From Palaemon carinicauda (taxonomy: Eukaryota; Arthropoda; Malacostraca; Decapoda; Palaemonidae): DNA of 64,000 nt. A program made the translations under genes and the position numbers. Of the stretch, positions 54,506 to 64,000 are shown piece by piece (position 1 is the first letter of the stretch; every line of letters starts with the position of its first letter). The notes under the pieces are model-generated. The model was not told the DNA's origin. It searched no databases and saw only the letters and a program-made list of their open reading frames with translations. The stretch is from NCBI RefSeq assembly GCF_036898095.1, contig NC_090746.1, positions 50,096,096-50,160,095 on the forward strand, written 5' to 3'.

Positions 54506-55699
54506 ATGGTTCACAGAGGTACTGCAATGGCTGGTCGACGTTCCCAGGACTCTTCCTCTAAGAGTGGACCTTCTGCGTCAACCTCACGTAAAGAAGGTAC
54601 ACCCAAGCCTCCACGCTCTTCGTCTGACTGCCTTCAGACTATCGAAAGACTCTCAAGAGCTAGAGGCTTTTCGAAGGAGGCAGCCAGAGCGATTGCCAGA
54701 GCAAGGAGGACATCCACTCTCAGAGTCTATCAGTCTAAATGGGAAGTCTTCCGAAACTGGTGCAAGGCCAATGCAGTTTCCTCAACCAGTACCACTGTAA
54801 CCCAGATTGCTGACTTCCTGTTACATCTAAGGAACGTTAGATCCCTATCAGCTCCTACGATCAAGGGTTACAGAAGTATGTTGGCAGCGGTTTTCCGCCA
54901 CAGAGGCTTGGATCTTTCCACCAACAAAGATCTACAGGACCTCCTTAGGTCTTTTGAGACCTCAAAGGAACGTCGGTTGTCCACTCCAGGCTGGAATCTA
55001 GACGTGGTCCTAAGGTTCCTTATGTCTTCTAGATTTGAACCGCTCCAATCAGCCTCTTTTAAGGACCTCACTTTAAAAACTCTTTTCCTCGTATGCCTAG
55101 CAACAGCTAAAAGAGTAAGTGAGATCCACGCCTTCAGCAGGAACATAGGTTTCACATCGGAAACGGCTACATGTTCCTTGCAGCTCGGTTTTTTGGCTAA
55201 AAACGAGCTTCCTTCACGTCCTTGGCCTAAATCGTTCGAGATCCCTAGCCTGTCCAACTTGGTGGGGAACGAACTGGAGAGAGTACTTTGCCCAGTCAGA
55301 GCTCTTAGGTACTATCTAAGAAGGTCAAAACCTTTACGAGGACAATCAGAAGCCTTATGGTGTGCTGTCAAGAAGCCTTCGCTACCAATGTCTAAGAACG
55401 CAGTTTCTTACTACATCAGGCTTCTGATTAGAGAAGCTCATTCTCATCTGAAGGAAGAAGACCTTGCTTTGCTGAAGGTAAGGACACATGAAGTGAGAGC
55501 TGTGGCTACTTCAGTGGCCTTCAAACAGAACCGTTCTCTGCAGAGTGTTATGGATGCAACCTATTGGAGAAGCAAGTCAGTGTTCGCATCATTCTATCTC
55601 AAAGATGTCCAGTCTCTTTACGAGAACTGCTACACCCTGGGACCATTCGTAGCAGCGAGTGCAGTAGTAGGTGAGGGCTCAGCCACTACATTCCCATAA
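54506..55699 (+). CDS. Tyrosine recombinase of element F
   Basis: 397 residues from ATG 54506 (alternative 54527), exactly the length of E's protein. The first ATG lies three bases after the pol nonsense codon. Catalytic Arg (AKRVSEIHA), His and Arg (THEVRAVATS), Trp (ATYWRSKS) and Tyr (ASFYLKDV) are all present at the positions found in E. The frame is open without a stop from 52796, through all of pol. It is predicted to integrate the circular DNA form. Confidence 0.92.
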   Translation: MVHRGTAMAGRRSQDSSSKSGPSASTSRKEGTPKPPRSSSDCLQTIERLSRARGFSKEAARAIARARRTSTLRVYQSKWEVFRNWCKANAVSSTSTTVTQIADFLLHLRNVRSLSAPTIKGYRSMLAAVFRHRGLDLSTNKDLQDLLRSFETSKERRLSTPGWNLDVVLRFLMSSRFEPLQSASFKDLTLKTLFLVCLATAKRVSEIHAFSRNIGFTSETATCSLQLGFLAKNELPSRPWPKSFEIPSLSNLVGNELERVLCPVRALRYYLRRSKPLRGQSEALWCAVKKPSLPMSKNAVSYYIRLLIREAHSHLKEEDLALLKVRTHEVRAVATSVAFKQNRSLQSVMDATYWRSKSVFASFYLKDVQSLYENCYTLGPFVAASAVVGEGSATTFP

Positions 55700-56094
55700 T
55701 CCCATAACCTTTTTAACCTTTCTCTTGAATACTTTTTATTGTTGTTTTTGGGTTGTACGGTCGGCTAAGAAGCCTTCTGCATCTTGGTTGATTTGGCGGG
55801 TGGTCAATTCTTTCTTGAGAAGCGCCTAGGTTAGAGGTTGTGATGAGGTCCTTTAGTATGGGTTGCAGCCCTTTATACTTTAGCACCTAAGAGTCGTTCA
55901 GCATCCTAAGAGGACCGCTACGCTCAGTAAGGAAGACGTACTTAATAAAGGCAGAGTAATGGTTCAAGTTGACTTCCTTACCAGGTACTTATTTATTTTA
56001 TATTTGTTATTTTGAATAACTAATAAAATGAAATACGGGATACTTAGCTTCTTTGTTAACATGTATGCTGGTCTCCACCCACCACCCTGGGTGT
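55700..56094 (+). other. 3' untranslated region of element F
   Basis: Non-coding, homologous to the same region of E. Confidence 0.75.
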
Positions 56095-56429
56095 GAATCA
56101 GCTACATGATCATCGGGTAAGATTAATATTGAAAAATGTTATTTTCATTAGTAAAATAAATTTTTGAATATACTTACCCGATGATCATGAATTAAAGGAC
56201 CCGCCCTTCCTCCCCATAGAGAACCAGTGGACCGAGGAGAAAATTGAGGTCTTGTTGACAAGAAGTACTTGAGTACCTGACCACAGATGGCGCTGTTGAT
56301 CACACCCCCACCTGGATAGCGATCGCTGGCGTATCCCGACCGTAGATTTCTGTCGGGCAACGGAGTTGACAGCTACATGATCATCGGGTAAGTATATTCA
56401 AAAATTTATTTTACTAATGAAAATAACAT
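56095..56429 (+). repeat. ICR and right inverted terminal repeat of F
   Basis: 56095-56185 is the complement of F's joined ends. It carries the F-specific GATGATCATG rather than E's GGTGATTATA, so it tracks this copy's own termini. Confidence 0.9.
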
Positions 56430-56499
56430 TATTCTCACTTATTCATTACCCTTTTATAAAATGTTTATAATTTAGTGTCTTCTTTGTATTTAGTTCGTA

Positions 56500-57100
56500 C
56501 TTCGTAAATTCGGCAAAATCTCTGCCTGGTGTTTACCTGTCGGGGGTTTGAGTCCCTTCTCAGTCTCGTTAGTGCCACTAGTGTCTGCAACCTTACCATC
56601 CTTGTGAGCTAAGGTTGGGGGTTTTTGGGGAGCCTATAGGTCTATCTGTTGAGTCATCAGCAGCCATTGCCTGACCCTCCCTGGTCCTAGTTTGGGTAGA
56701 GAGGGGGCTTGGGGACTGATCATATGATATATGGTCAGTCTCTAGGGCATTGTCCTGCTTGATAGGGCAATGTCACTGTCCCTTGCGTCTGCCATTCATG
56801 AGTGGTTTTTAAACCTTTAAACTTCTTACATCTGACAACACTGAGATTACCAAACAATTCTTCGCTCAAGAGACTAATTACTGTACTGTATTTGTTCAGT
56901 GGCTATTTTCCTCTTGGTAAGGGTAAAAAAAGACTCTTTAGCTATGGTAAGCATCTCTTATAGGAGGACACTCCAAAATCAAACCATTGTTCTCCTGTCT
57001 TGGGTAGTGCCATAGCCTCTGTATCATCGTCTTCCACTGTCTTGGGTTAGAGTTCTCTTGCTTGTTTAAGTGGTGTGTTGGGCAGGCTTAACAGAAGGGC
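56500..57100 (+). repeat. tRNA-headed repeat (SINE-like head of a LINE composite)
   Basis: GGTTTGAGTCC at 56545-56555 matches the RNA polymerase III B box, which suggests a tRNA-derived head; I do not see a convincing A box. The body (CCTTAGTTTGGGTAGAGAGG-like, CTCTAGGGCATTGTCCTGC, TCTTGGGTAGTGCCATAGCC) resembles an abundant repeat I recall from caridean shrimp DNA. It runs into the LINE that follows. Confidence 0.55.
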
Positions 57101-57361
57101 CATGGATGCCTGTTTTTTTATCAAGCGGTTGTGTTTTCCTTATCTGTTTCTTTTCCTTTTCAAAACCATCCTTACTGTCTGGCCATCAGTTGAAGTGGCT
57201 ATCCTGGAGGGTATTTAGCCTTGCGTGATGTATCGGCTCCTCCATGTTGACCAGTTTTATTATGAGTTTGATCAATCACTTGTATTTCTGTACATGTTTT
57301 TGTTATCATTCTTGTTAATTTAGTTTTTAAGTATGATGTATCTTTTTTATTACCATTAATT

Positions 57362-59700
57362 CTTATGCTGTCTGGAGACATTGAGCGAAATCCGGGACTA
57401 GTGCGTCCTAAATTTTGTTGATGTTGTTTACTGTGTTGCAAAATTTGTGGTCTTCATGTAAATATTCAAGACATTACAGTTGCGTCCAGACTGTATGATA
57501 TTCTTTTGGGCTAAGAGACTTTGGTTTCAAATATGAGGCAATCATCTGAGCTCCTAATAACTGGTTTTAAGAATCCAATAATTTAGTACCCTGCTGCTCA
57601 TAAGTCCTGCCATGAATGTAGATGTCATGAGATTCAGGTAATAAAAGTTTGTGTCAGGCATAACAGTTTTTATTTGTGTTCAATCACTGGAATCCAGACA
57701 TGGATGATTCTATCTTCGATTGTCTTCTTACCATTATGGCTAAGATATGAGAAGATGATAGAAAGGCCTCTTTTGTCTTTGTTGGGGATTTCAATGCTCA
57801 CCATAGGGAGTGGTTAAATTCTGTTTCTCCTACTGATCACCATGGCTCAAGAGCTTTAGACTTCACCTCTGAATCAGGCTGTGAAGTTACTCACAGGTCT
57901 GGTAAATGCTTGGACGTCGTATACATCGACTCCCCTGACGTTATAACAAGTAAGGTTAGTTCTCCAGTAGGGACATCTGATCATGCCTTGATTTTATTAG
58001 TAGTGAAAACTGAGCAGCTTGTCCCCGATGTATCATGCTCATGTAAGATTTATATGAAATCGCAAGCAGACTGGAATGGGATTTTGAGCGATCTTTTGTG
58101 CTTGAATTTGACACAATTGTATAGTAGAGTTGATCCTGTTGTCCCTTTGAATGAAAATTTAGTCAACATAATTTATAGGAGTATCCCTTCTCGTGTGCTA
58201 AGGTACCATGTGAAGGATAAACCATGATTCAATGATGATTGTAGACATTCTTATTTGGAGAAGTAGGAGGCCTATCTTCTTTGGAAGGTAACAGATCAGA
58301 TTTGACTTGGTATAACTATACTCAGCTTAGAGAGTTTATGCTTCAACTGAAAAGGAATACAATTTAACCATAAAAAAACCCTTTCTGGTACAACCCTGGA
58401 ACATTAGTGGTGGACTACCCTTAAATCTGCACTCTTTGGTGTAGGTGCAACAGTTCCTCCTTTACTTAAACCAGATGGCTCTGTCTCTCGCTGTCCAAAG
58501 GAAAAGGCAACCCTTTTAGCTGATGTGTTTGACAGTAAGCAGAGCAATGAGAAACTTGATCTTCCTCATTCCTGTTTTCGGGAGGTTAAACTAACTAGTT
58601 TAGCTTTTCTATCTCATGAAATTAAAGCACTCTTGATTGACCTTGATGCTTATGGAGGTGTAAACCCAAATATTTTTCCTTTATGTTTCATAAAGACCAC
58701 AGATTTCTTAGTTCTAAAGTTATCTGTTATTTTGCGCAAGTTAGAAAGAAGAGGAGCTTTTAGCACTCCACTATGTAAATGTGTTTGTGGTACCTCAAGT
58801 CCAACTGATTACTGCCTAATTTCCATAACTTATACAAAGTTTTTGAACATCTTTTGGCAAAGCATTTTAATAGGTTTGTTGAAGGTAATTATCTGTTCCC
58901 TAATTTACAATTTGGTTTTCATAAAGGCCTTGGAGCATGTGATGCCCTTCTCACAATCTCCAATGCTGTACAGAAATCCTTTGATTGTGGTAAGGAAGTT
59001 CGTATGATTGGCCTTGATTTTAGCGCTGCATTTGACCGTGTTAATCATGAGGCCCTTATTTTCAAACTCAAACAGTTGTGAGTGGGTGGGTCGTTTCTTA
59101 ACATTATTGAATTTTTAAGTAATGGATCACAAAGTGTTGTTGTTGAAGAGCACAATTGAGTATAGGAGTGTTATATCTGGTGTTCCTCAGGGTAGTGTTC
59201 TTGCCCCATTACTTTTCATACTATATACACATGACAAGTGGTTTGACCTAGAAAACAAGCTTATTGCAAATGCAGATGATGCTGAACTCTTTGTATTAAT
59301 TCCATCACCTGAATGTAGATCTGGGGTTGCTGAATCCCTTGATAGAGATCTAGCTAGAATTAGTGCATGGTGCAAATTATGGGGCCTGAAGTTGAATCCT
59401 AATAAAACTCAAAGTATGATTGTAAGTAGATCAAGGACAGTGGTTCCTCAATATCTGGATCTCAGCATCGATAATGTTTCTTTAACTCTGTATAACTCTT
59501 AAAATTTTAGGTGTGATTCTTGACAGCAAATTAACTTTTTGGAAACACATTAGGTCTGTGTCTTCTTTAATTGCACAAAAAAATGGCTTATTGAGAAAGT
59601 CTTTTAAAATTTTCAGTGGTCTGTCTATTCTGAAGAAATTTTTTAATTCTTCAAGTTGAATCAGTAGAACTTCAAAAGTTCAAACTTGCAGCAAATGCTT
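57362..59700 (+). pseudogene. LINE (APE-type) with endonuclease and RT, decayed
   Basis: A degenerate 2A-like motif (GDIERNPG then Leu, 57374-57400) is followed by an endonuclease piece with VGDFNAHHREW (about 57780), a SPTDHHGSRALDF stretch and TSDHALI (about 57970). RT follows: GLDFSAAFDRVNHEAL (about 59010), SGVPQGSVLAPLLFILYT (about 59177), NADDAEL in place of YADD (about 59266) and GLKLNPNKTQSMI (about 59390). Stops and frameshifts occur throughout (for example near 57510, 58227 and 58270), and the catalytic Tyr-Ala-Asp-Asp has Asn first. The arrangement suits a CR1/Jockey-group element; the exact clade needs a tree. Confidence 0.75.
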
Positions 59701-59945
59701 TTATGTTGAAGAGGCTGACATGTCCTTTTATAGTTTATATATGAAATAACTGTTTTAATGTTGTTACTGTTTTTAAACTATTTTATTTCAATTTTTTGTT
59801 CTCCTATCTTTTATTCATTTCCCTATTTCCTTTCCTCACTGGGCATTTTTCCTTGTTGGAGTCCTTGGGCTTATAGCATCTTGCCTTTCTAACTAGAGTT
59901 ATAGCTTAGCTGGTAATGATAATGATAAAAATAATACTGTGTATC
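59701..59945 (+). mobile_element. LINE 3' untranslated tail
   Basis: Contains CTTGGGCTTATAGCATCTTG and GTTATAGCTTAGCTGGTAAT, ending in AATGAT repeats, the short tandem tail typical of this type of element. Similar tails are frequent in shrimp sequences, as I recall. Confidence 0.65.
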
Positions 59946-60782
59946 ATTTTTTTTATTAATTTTCATGTCAATTTAGTTTGCTTATATTTACTTGCTACAC
60001 ATATTTTGTATCTATACCAATTACCATCATTCCCTTTATTATTTGAAAAAATAAGCTCTGTTTTGCTTATAATATGCTTATAATATGACTTTCTGTCTTA
60101 GTATGTTTTTGCTTGTGTACATAGTTTTTAGTTTGTCAATTTGCTCCAAAAGCTAAACTCATAAACAGTTCCATAGCTCTGAAGACATCAAGTAATTATT
60201 TTTCATCCTTTACCAGTAATGCTACAGGAGGCCATACCTATCTTTTGGAATAGAAATAATTCGCCTGCAACATATTCAACTCCAAAAAGTTTAATGAGGA
60301 TACTTTACCCTGGAGTTTGTGACTTTCTAATTTTTCCTTTACTTTACTTTAGTGTTCTCATTCTTGTGGCTGTTAGTCATCATGGGTCAACTCTCACTAT
60401 CATTTGGTGATGTAGAATCATCTTTTTTCTTCTTCTTCCATATCACTAATGATGGTGTTTGAGCCAGTTTATTACATTACATGACACTTACTCTGTATAC
60501 AGCAAATATCCATGTTTCCATTTATCTTGTTTTCCACCACTTCCCTACATTTTTCCCATGTTGATACATTCTTAGTACTATTTTCAAAGAGTTAGTCCTA
60601 TTTTCATCATCCCTGGAGTTTTTCCTCATCATCATGACTTTTCATAGTACTGTATCTCATGTGAATGCATTGGGTACCTGGTTCAGGCCCAATCTGATTA
60701 ATGGGTTCCTTTTCAACAAATTGAGTTTTAGTTACATCATTTTTATTACAAACCTATCAATCATATCTGGGGCTTAACTCCC
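59946..60782 (+). other. TAF2 intron, no gene seen
   Basis: AT-rich, with TCATC-rich low-complexity patches. Nothing identified. Confidence 0.5.
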
Positions 60783-61246
60783 ATCATCTCATTCTTAGTT
60801 TACCAGATCGTTATCAGCGTGAGCTGAATATTATCAATCAGTGGTTTCCATTTGTGCATGTGCATAGTCACTTAATACACCACTGTTCTTTTAGTTCTCA
60901 GTGTTTGGGACCCTATGAGAAGGACCTAGGATTGAAATGACTCATGTTTTTTTTTATTAGAAATGTTTTGTGTTCTCAAAACTTCCTTTTTAAAGAAACA
61001 CTTTTGCCTAAATCCTCTCATTCTTGGTATACCAGATCATTATCAGCGTGAGCTGAATATTATCGATCAGTGGTTTCCAGTTGTGCATGTGCATACAGTT
61101 GCTTAATACACCACTGTTCTTTTAGTTCTCAGTGTTTGGGACCCTATGAGAAAGACTTAGGTTTGAAATGACTCATGTTTTTTTTTTATTAAAAAATGTT
61201 TTGTGTTCTCAAAACTTCCTTTTTAAAGAAACACTTTTGCCTAAAT
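60783..61246. repeat. 229-bp tandem duplication in the TAF2 intron
   Basis: Units begin at about 60791 and 61020. Both contain TTATCAGCGTGAGCTGAATA and GTGTTTGGGACCCTATGAGA. They differ by scattered substitutions and short indels. Confidence 0.85.
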
Positions 61247-61307
61247 CATTTGCTCAAATAAATATGGGAATTATTATGACTTTACTTATCCAAGTCTGAT
61301 TTCACAG

Positions 61308-61409
61308 GTATTCAATAAACATCTCTCACTAGCTCTTATAGCAGTTTCACATAAGGGCTCTCCTGCAGGATGGTCTCACATGGTTTTGTCAACATCAACA
61401 TTCACAAAG
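61308..61409 (+). CDS. TAF2: TAF2 exon (fifth visible)
   Basis: 102 bp, phase 0 at both ends, between TTCACAG and GTAAAT. It encodes VFNKHLSLALIAVSHK then WSHMVLSTSTFTK. This matches the TAF2 helical segment directly after the preceding exon (family pattern VFNK-LSLA ... STS-F-K). The rest of the gene lies beyond the window. Confidence 0.92.
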
Positions 61410-61538
61410 GTAAATTAAATTTCCTTTTTTTTGTTTTTGGGCCAGTTCAGTAGTTATCAAATATATAAAGTGATTATTAAATGTTCATGTTTGCGAAGTG
61501 CTTTATATATTGATTTTTTCCAAAAATGCTTCTAAGGA
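61410..61538 (+). other. TAF2 intron left of element G
   Basis: AT-rich intron start; nothing else seen. Confidence 0.6.
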
Positions 61539-64000
61539 TTTGTTCCCATGCTAACAAACCTTCCGTTATTTATGTGGATTATCTTCCAGCATAGATGGAA
61601 GGTAGCCATTAGACTTTTAATTGCGAGGTGGCAACCCTGCCTAACCGCTTGAGTTGGTAGGCTGGGTGTGGCTGGAGGGTACCCAGCCGCCTCTATATAT
61701 ACTCTCACAGCAGTGAAAGACGTCACTTTTTCTTTTGGCTCAGTAGAGATCTGACGTGTCCCCTCTTTCCTGACTGTCATTGGACTTTTGGTTTTGCTTT
61801 CTCTTTTTCAGGTGTGCGTGTTCTCTCTACAATCGCCTTCATGCGAATGTGTCCAGGGCGCGAGGATCCCACGTGCGGTACTTTCATGTCTTTGTTGGAG
61901 ATCGACCCGCACTCTTTGTGTCCTTCGTGCAGGGGGCATTGTTGCGAGCAGGGTTCACCCTGTAGGGAGTGGCCTGCCTCCCAATGGGAGAAATTTGGGC
62001 GGCGCAGGAAGAAAAATGCGAAGAGCGATCTTTCTCCCCCAGGAACAAGGAAAGTGCGTTCTTCTTCACACACCCCCAAATCTCTTTTTAAAGCTCCTTG
62101 CTTGTGCTCCTCCGAGGGACGATCGAGTAAGAGTGCAGACCGACTAACTCCTTGGCAACCCTGGGGTACTGGGGGGATTGTTGCTTCCCCCAGAGGAACA
62201 ACTTCTCCTCCAGCCCCTGGTGAGCCATTCCCCCTTTCAAATTCGTTGCAGGTGTGGTTGTCTTTAGGGATTTCATGACCCCCTTTGAAGAAGGAGTTGC
62301 TGCGCCTTCTTCAGCGTGGTGCCAGGAAGGACCCTTCTCCGAACCCCTCGACATCTCACGCTCTGGAACTGTGTGAGGTCAATCTTTCGCTTGCTCCTGG
62401 CCTTTCCACGCATGGACGAGGTGATCGCTCGCCTTCTCCTCTCCGAGCCCCTGCTAACGACGTTCTCTCTCTCTATCCTGGGATCTTGTCATCCCCTAAC
62501 CTTCAACCCTTTTTATCTCCTCACAGGAACCTGCAGGTTGCAGGTGTAGATCTTCTGTGCACCAACAATCCTACCACCAGCAGTGCTAAAGGACGAGCAT
62601 CGCCATTACCTCGCCCTTCTGGACACTCTTCCCCTGATAGCCGTTCGCGACGATCGGAAGATCTAACGGATCATAGGTCATCTCAATCCAAAGAAGGTGC
62701 TCACGCTCTAGAGCCTCGCGCTCATGATCAACACTCTCCTCGGAGGCGTTCCTCTTTACGAGGACGAGTCTTGCGATCGCTTTCTAAACGATCACGAACA
62801 AAGTCTAGACTTTGGTTCAGACGCTCGGGTTCTAGATCTTTGCGATTTAGATCACAAGAATGGCACTCGCGCTCGCGAGGACAACGCTCCCGTTCTAGAT
62901 CTTTGCGATCTAGATCACGAGAACAGGGCTCGCGAGGACGATGCTCTCGTTCATGAGGGCGGCGTTCACGCTCGCGAGGGTACCGTTCGCGAGGCTGACG
63001 CTCATGTTCGCGAGATAGGCATTTGCTACGTTCAAGCCATTCTCGAACGAGAGCCACACCTTCCCGTTCACGAACATCTTGTTCACGATCAAGATGTAAA
63101 TGTTCCTCGTCTAGAGGTAGAGTTAGGCGCACGAGCAGTCTATCAGCGCTTAGCTCCTCAACCAGACCTTCTTCCAAATGACCTCGGACCAGACCCGATG
63201 ATGAGAATGACCATTCCTCAAACAGGCATCCAGCTGAACCTCCATTGCCTTTCACCGCCTGGGGAGTCTTAGCAAAGCCTTCGCCTACACGATGCTTGGA
63301 AGTGCGACCCGTTGTGACACGTTCAACTACTCAGAAGCCTCCTCTGGCGACTTCGTCAGACATAGGTGCTTCTCTGGGGCAGCAGGAAGGTTTTAGACCT
63401 TCTTCTTGTGTGGCTCCTAGTGCTCCCGTTGCGAGCATTTCTGCTCATGAATCACGTCCATTGATGCGGGAAACTCAGGATTTTGCGTATAAATCTCACG
63501 ATGTCACGAGCAAATCGGCGATCTCCGTGAGCAATTCAGAAGCAGATGTGCCAGAACCACAAGCAAGTGCGGTACCAACACCTTCGCCTTGAACTTCAGC
63601 TTCTTCCACCTGCAGCGAAAGACTGACACCCTTTCCAGAGGGTTTCAAAGAGCCTCTTTGTCCAGACCTGCCTTTGCGTGCAAAGGAACGTGTTCCTCTG
63701 CCTCTGAGGTTATTGCCTACGTCGACAGTAGCTCCTTCTAGAGTTCCACCCAAAGGACACTCTCCTAGGGAATACCGTGGTTTACCTAGAAGATCAGAGC
63801 TTCCTCCATGGGTGAATACGTTCATCTCCACCCTGCTGAAGTCTCTGAACGTGGCTCCTCCACCGTCACAACCTCCGACTGTTCCGGTCAAGGCAACCCC
63901 TAGGATCCCCCTGGAACCCTCATATAGGTCATCAGTTGGGAGTCAGAACCCTAGAAGAAAGTCAACGGCAGACAAAGTACGCAGATCGGCTCCTCCCTGA
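61539..64000 (+). mobile_element. DIRS-like element G (family 3), 5' part, window-truncated
   Basis: Begins near 61539 with TTTGTTCCCATGC, close to the family-1 terminus. It continues with a 250-bp leader (TTTTGGCTCAGTAG...GACGTGTCCC block as in A, B and D), a pyrimidine-AG tract (CTCTTTTTCAG at 61801-61811) and a gag of the family-1 type. The right end is outside the window, so the DIRS call rests on gag and leader similarity. Confidence 0.7.
61841..64000 (+). pseudogene. Gag of element G with RS domain, partial and broken
   Basis: Starts ATG 61841. The N-terminal cluster (C, C, H-x2-C-x2-C, C-C, C, then REWPASQWEKFGRRRKK) parallels D closely. TGA at 62276-62278 interrupts it. The frame then runs 62279-62956 into a true RS domain, with runs such as RSRSRGQRSRSRSLRSRSRE at about 62860-62930. 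After further stops (62954-62956, one near 62995, 63590-63592) it carries a PPWVNTFISTLLKSL segment that parallels the PWFGSLIKAVVQ segment of A. The final codon in view is TGA at 63998-64000. The copy cannot make full-length Gag. Confidence 0.68.

Larger units (their letters stand above)
49820..56429 (+). mobile_element. DIRS element F (family 2), best preserved
   Basis: 6,610 bp from TTTTCAATATTAATC to AATAACA, with inverted repeats at 49840-50000 and 56220-56390 and an ICR at 56095-56185. Gag and YR are fully open. Pol has one nonsense codon near its end (54501-54503). F and E are diverged copies of the same family. Confidence 0.93.

Noticed and set aside
56545..56555. A tRNA gene
   Set aside because: Only a B-box match; no A box, cloverleaf or anticodon stem. 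Kept as a tRNA-derived repeat head.
57374..57400. Working 2A ribosome-skipping site
   Set aside because: The essential final Pro is Leu and the frame stops soon after; reported only as a degenerate motif.

Overview
The window is animal nuclear DNA and almost certainly decapod crustacean. It holds spliced exons with GT-AG introns, AT-rich introns, long TC microsatellites and a dense load of DIRS-type (tyrosine-recombinase) retrotransposons. A tRNA-headed repeat and LINE at 56.5-59.9 kb resemble repeats I associate with caridean (palaemonid) shrimp; that placement rests on memory and is only moderately secure. There are no bacterial genes.

The only host gene is a stretch of TAF2 (TFIID subunit 2, the M1-aminopeptidase-like subunit that has lost catalysis), on the + strand. 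Five consecutive exons are visible at 2608-2745, 39719-39802, 41736-41949, 42350-42604 and 61308-61409. Their reading phases match at every junction, and the remaining exons lie outside the window. The exons total 793 bp; nearly everything else is intron filled with transposons.

Layout. 1-2172: 5' part of a minus-strand retroelement (H) with a Cys/His-rich gag-like ORF. 2908-36784: an old family-2 DIRS element (C), broken open by three family-1 DIRS elements: A (4151-16733), B (16736-24096) and D (28128-36495). A is itself split by a young minus-strand gag-only LTR retrotransposon (8942-13665) with 4-bp target duplications and a tRNA-Lys primer site. 36785-41735: intron with two LINE 3' ends facing each other tail to tail. 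42720-49230 and 49820-56429: two well-preserved family-2 DIRS elements, E and F. 56500-59945: a tRNA-headed repeat joined to a decayed LINE with a degenerate 2A-like motif. 61539-64000: start of a third DIRS family (G), cut by the window edge.

Each complete DIRS element has gag, then an overlapping pol (RT - RNase H - Dam-like methylase), then a tyrosine recombinase (YR), between inverted terminal repeats. An internal complementary region (ICR) near the 3' end is the reverse complement of the joined element ends. This is the layout expected for DIRS1 replication through a circle. F is the best preserved (one nonsense codon near the end of pol), E is next (one nonsense codon in gag), and A, B, C and D are clearly inactive.

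No wholly new system is proven. The items most worth pursuing are the RS/RSP splicing-factor-like domains in three DIRS Gag proteins, the stop-free second frame running through the whole pol gene of E and F, the gag-only LTR element, and the fact that one TAF2 segment has accepted at least six DIRS insertions.
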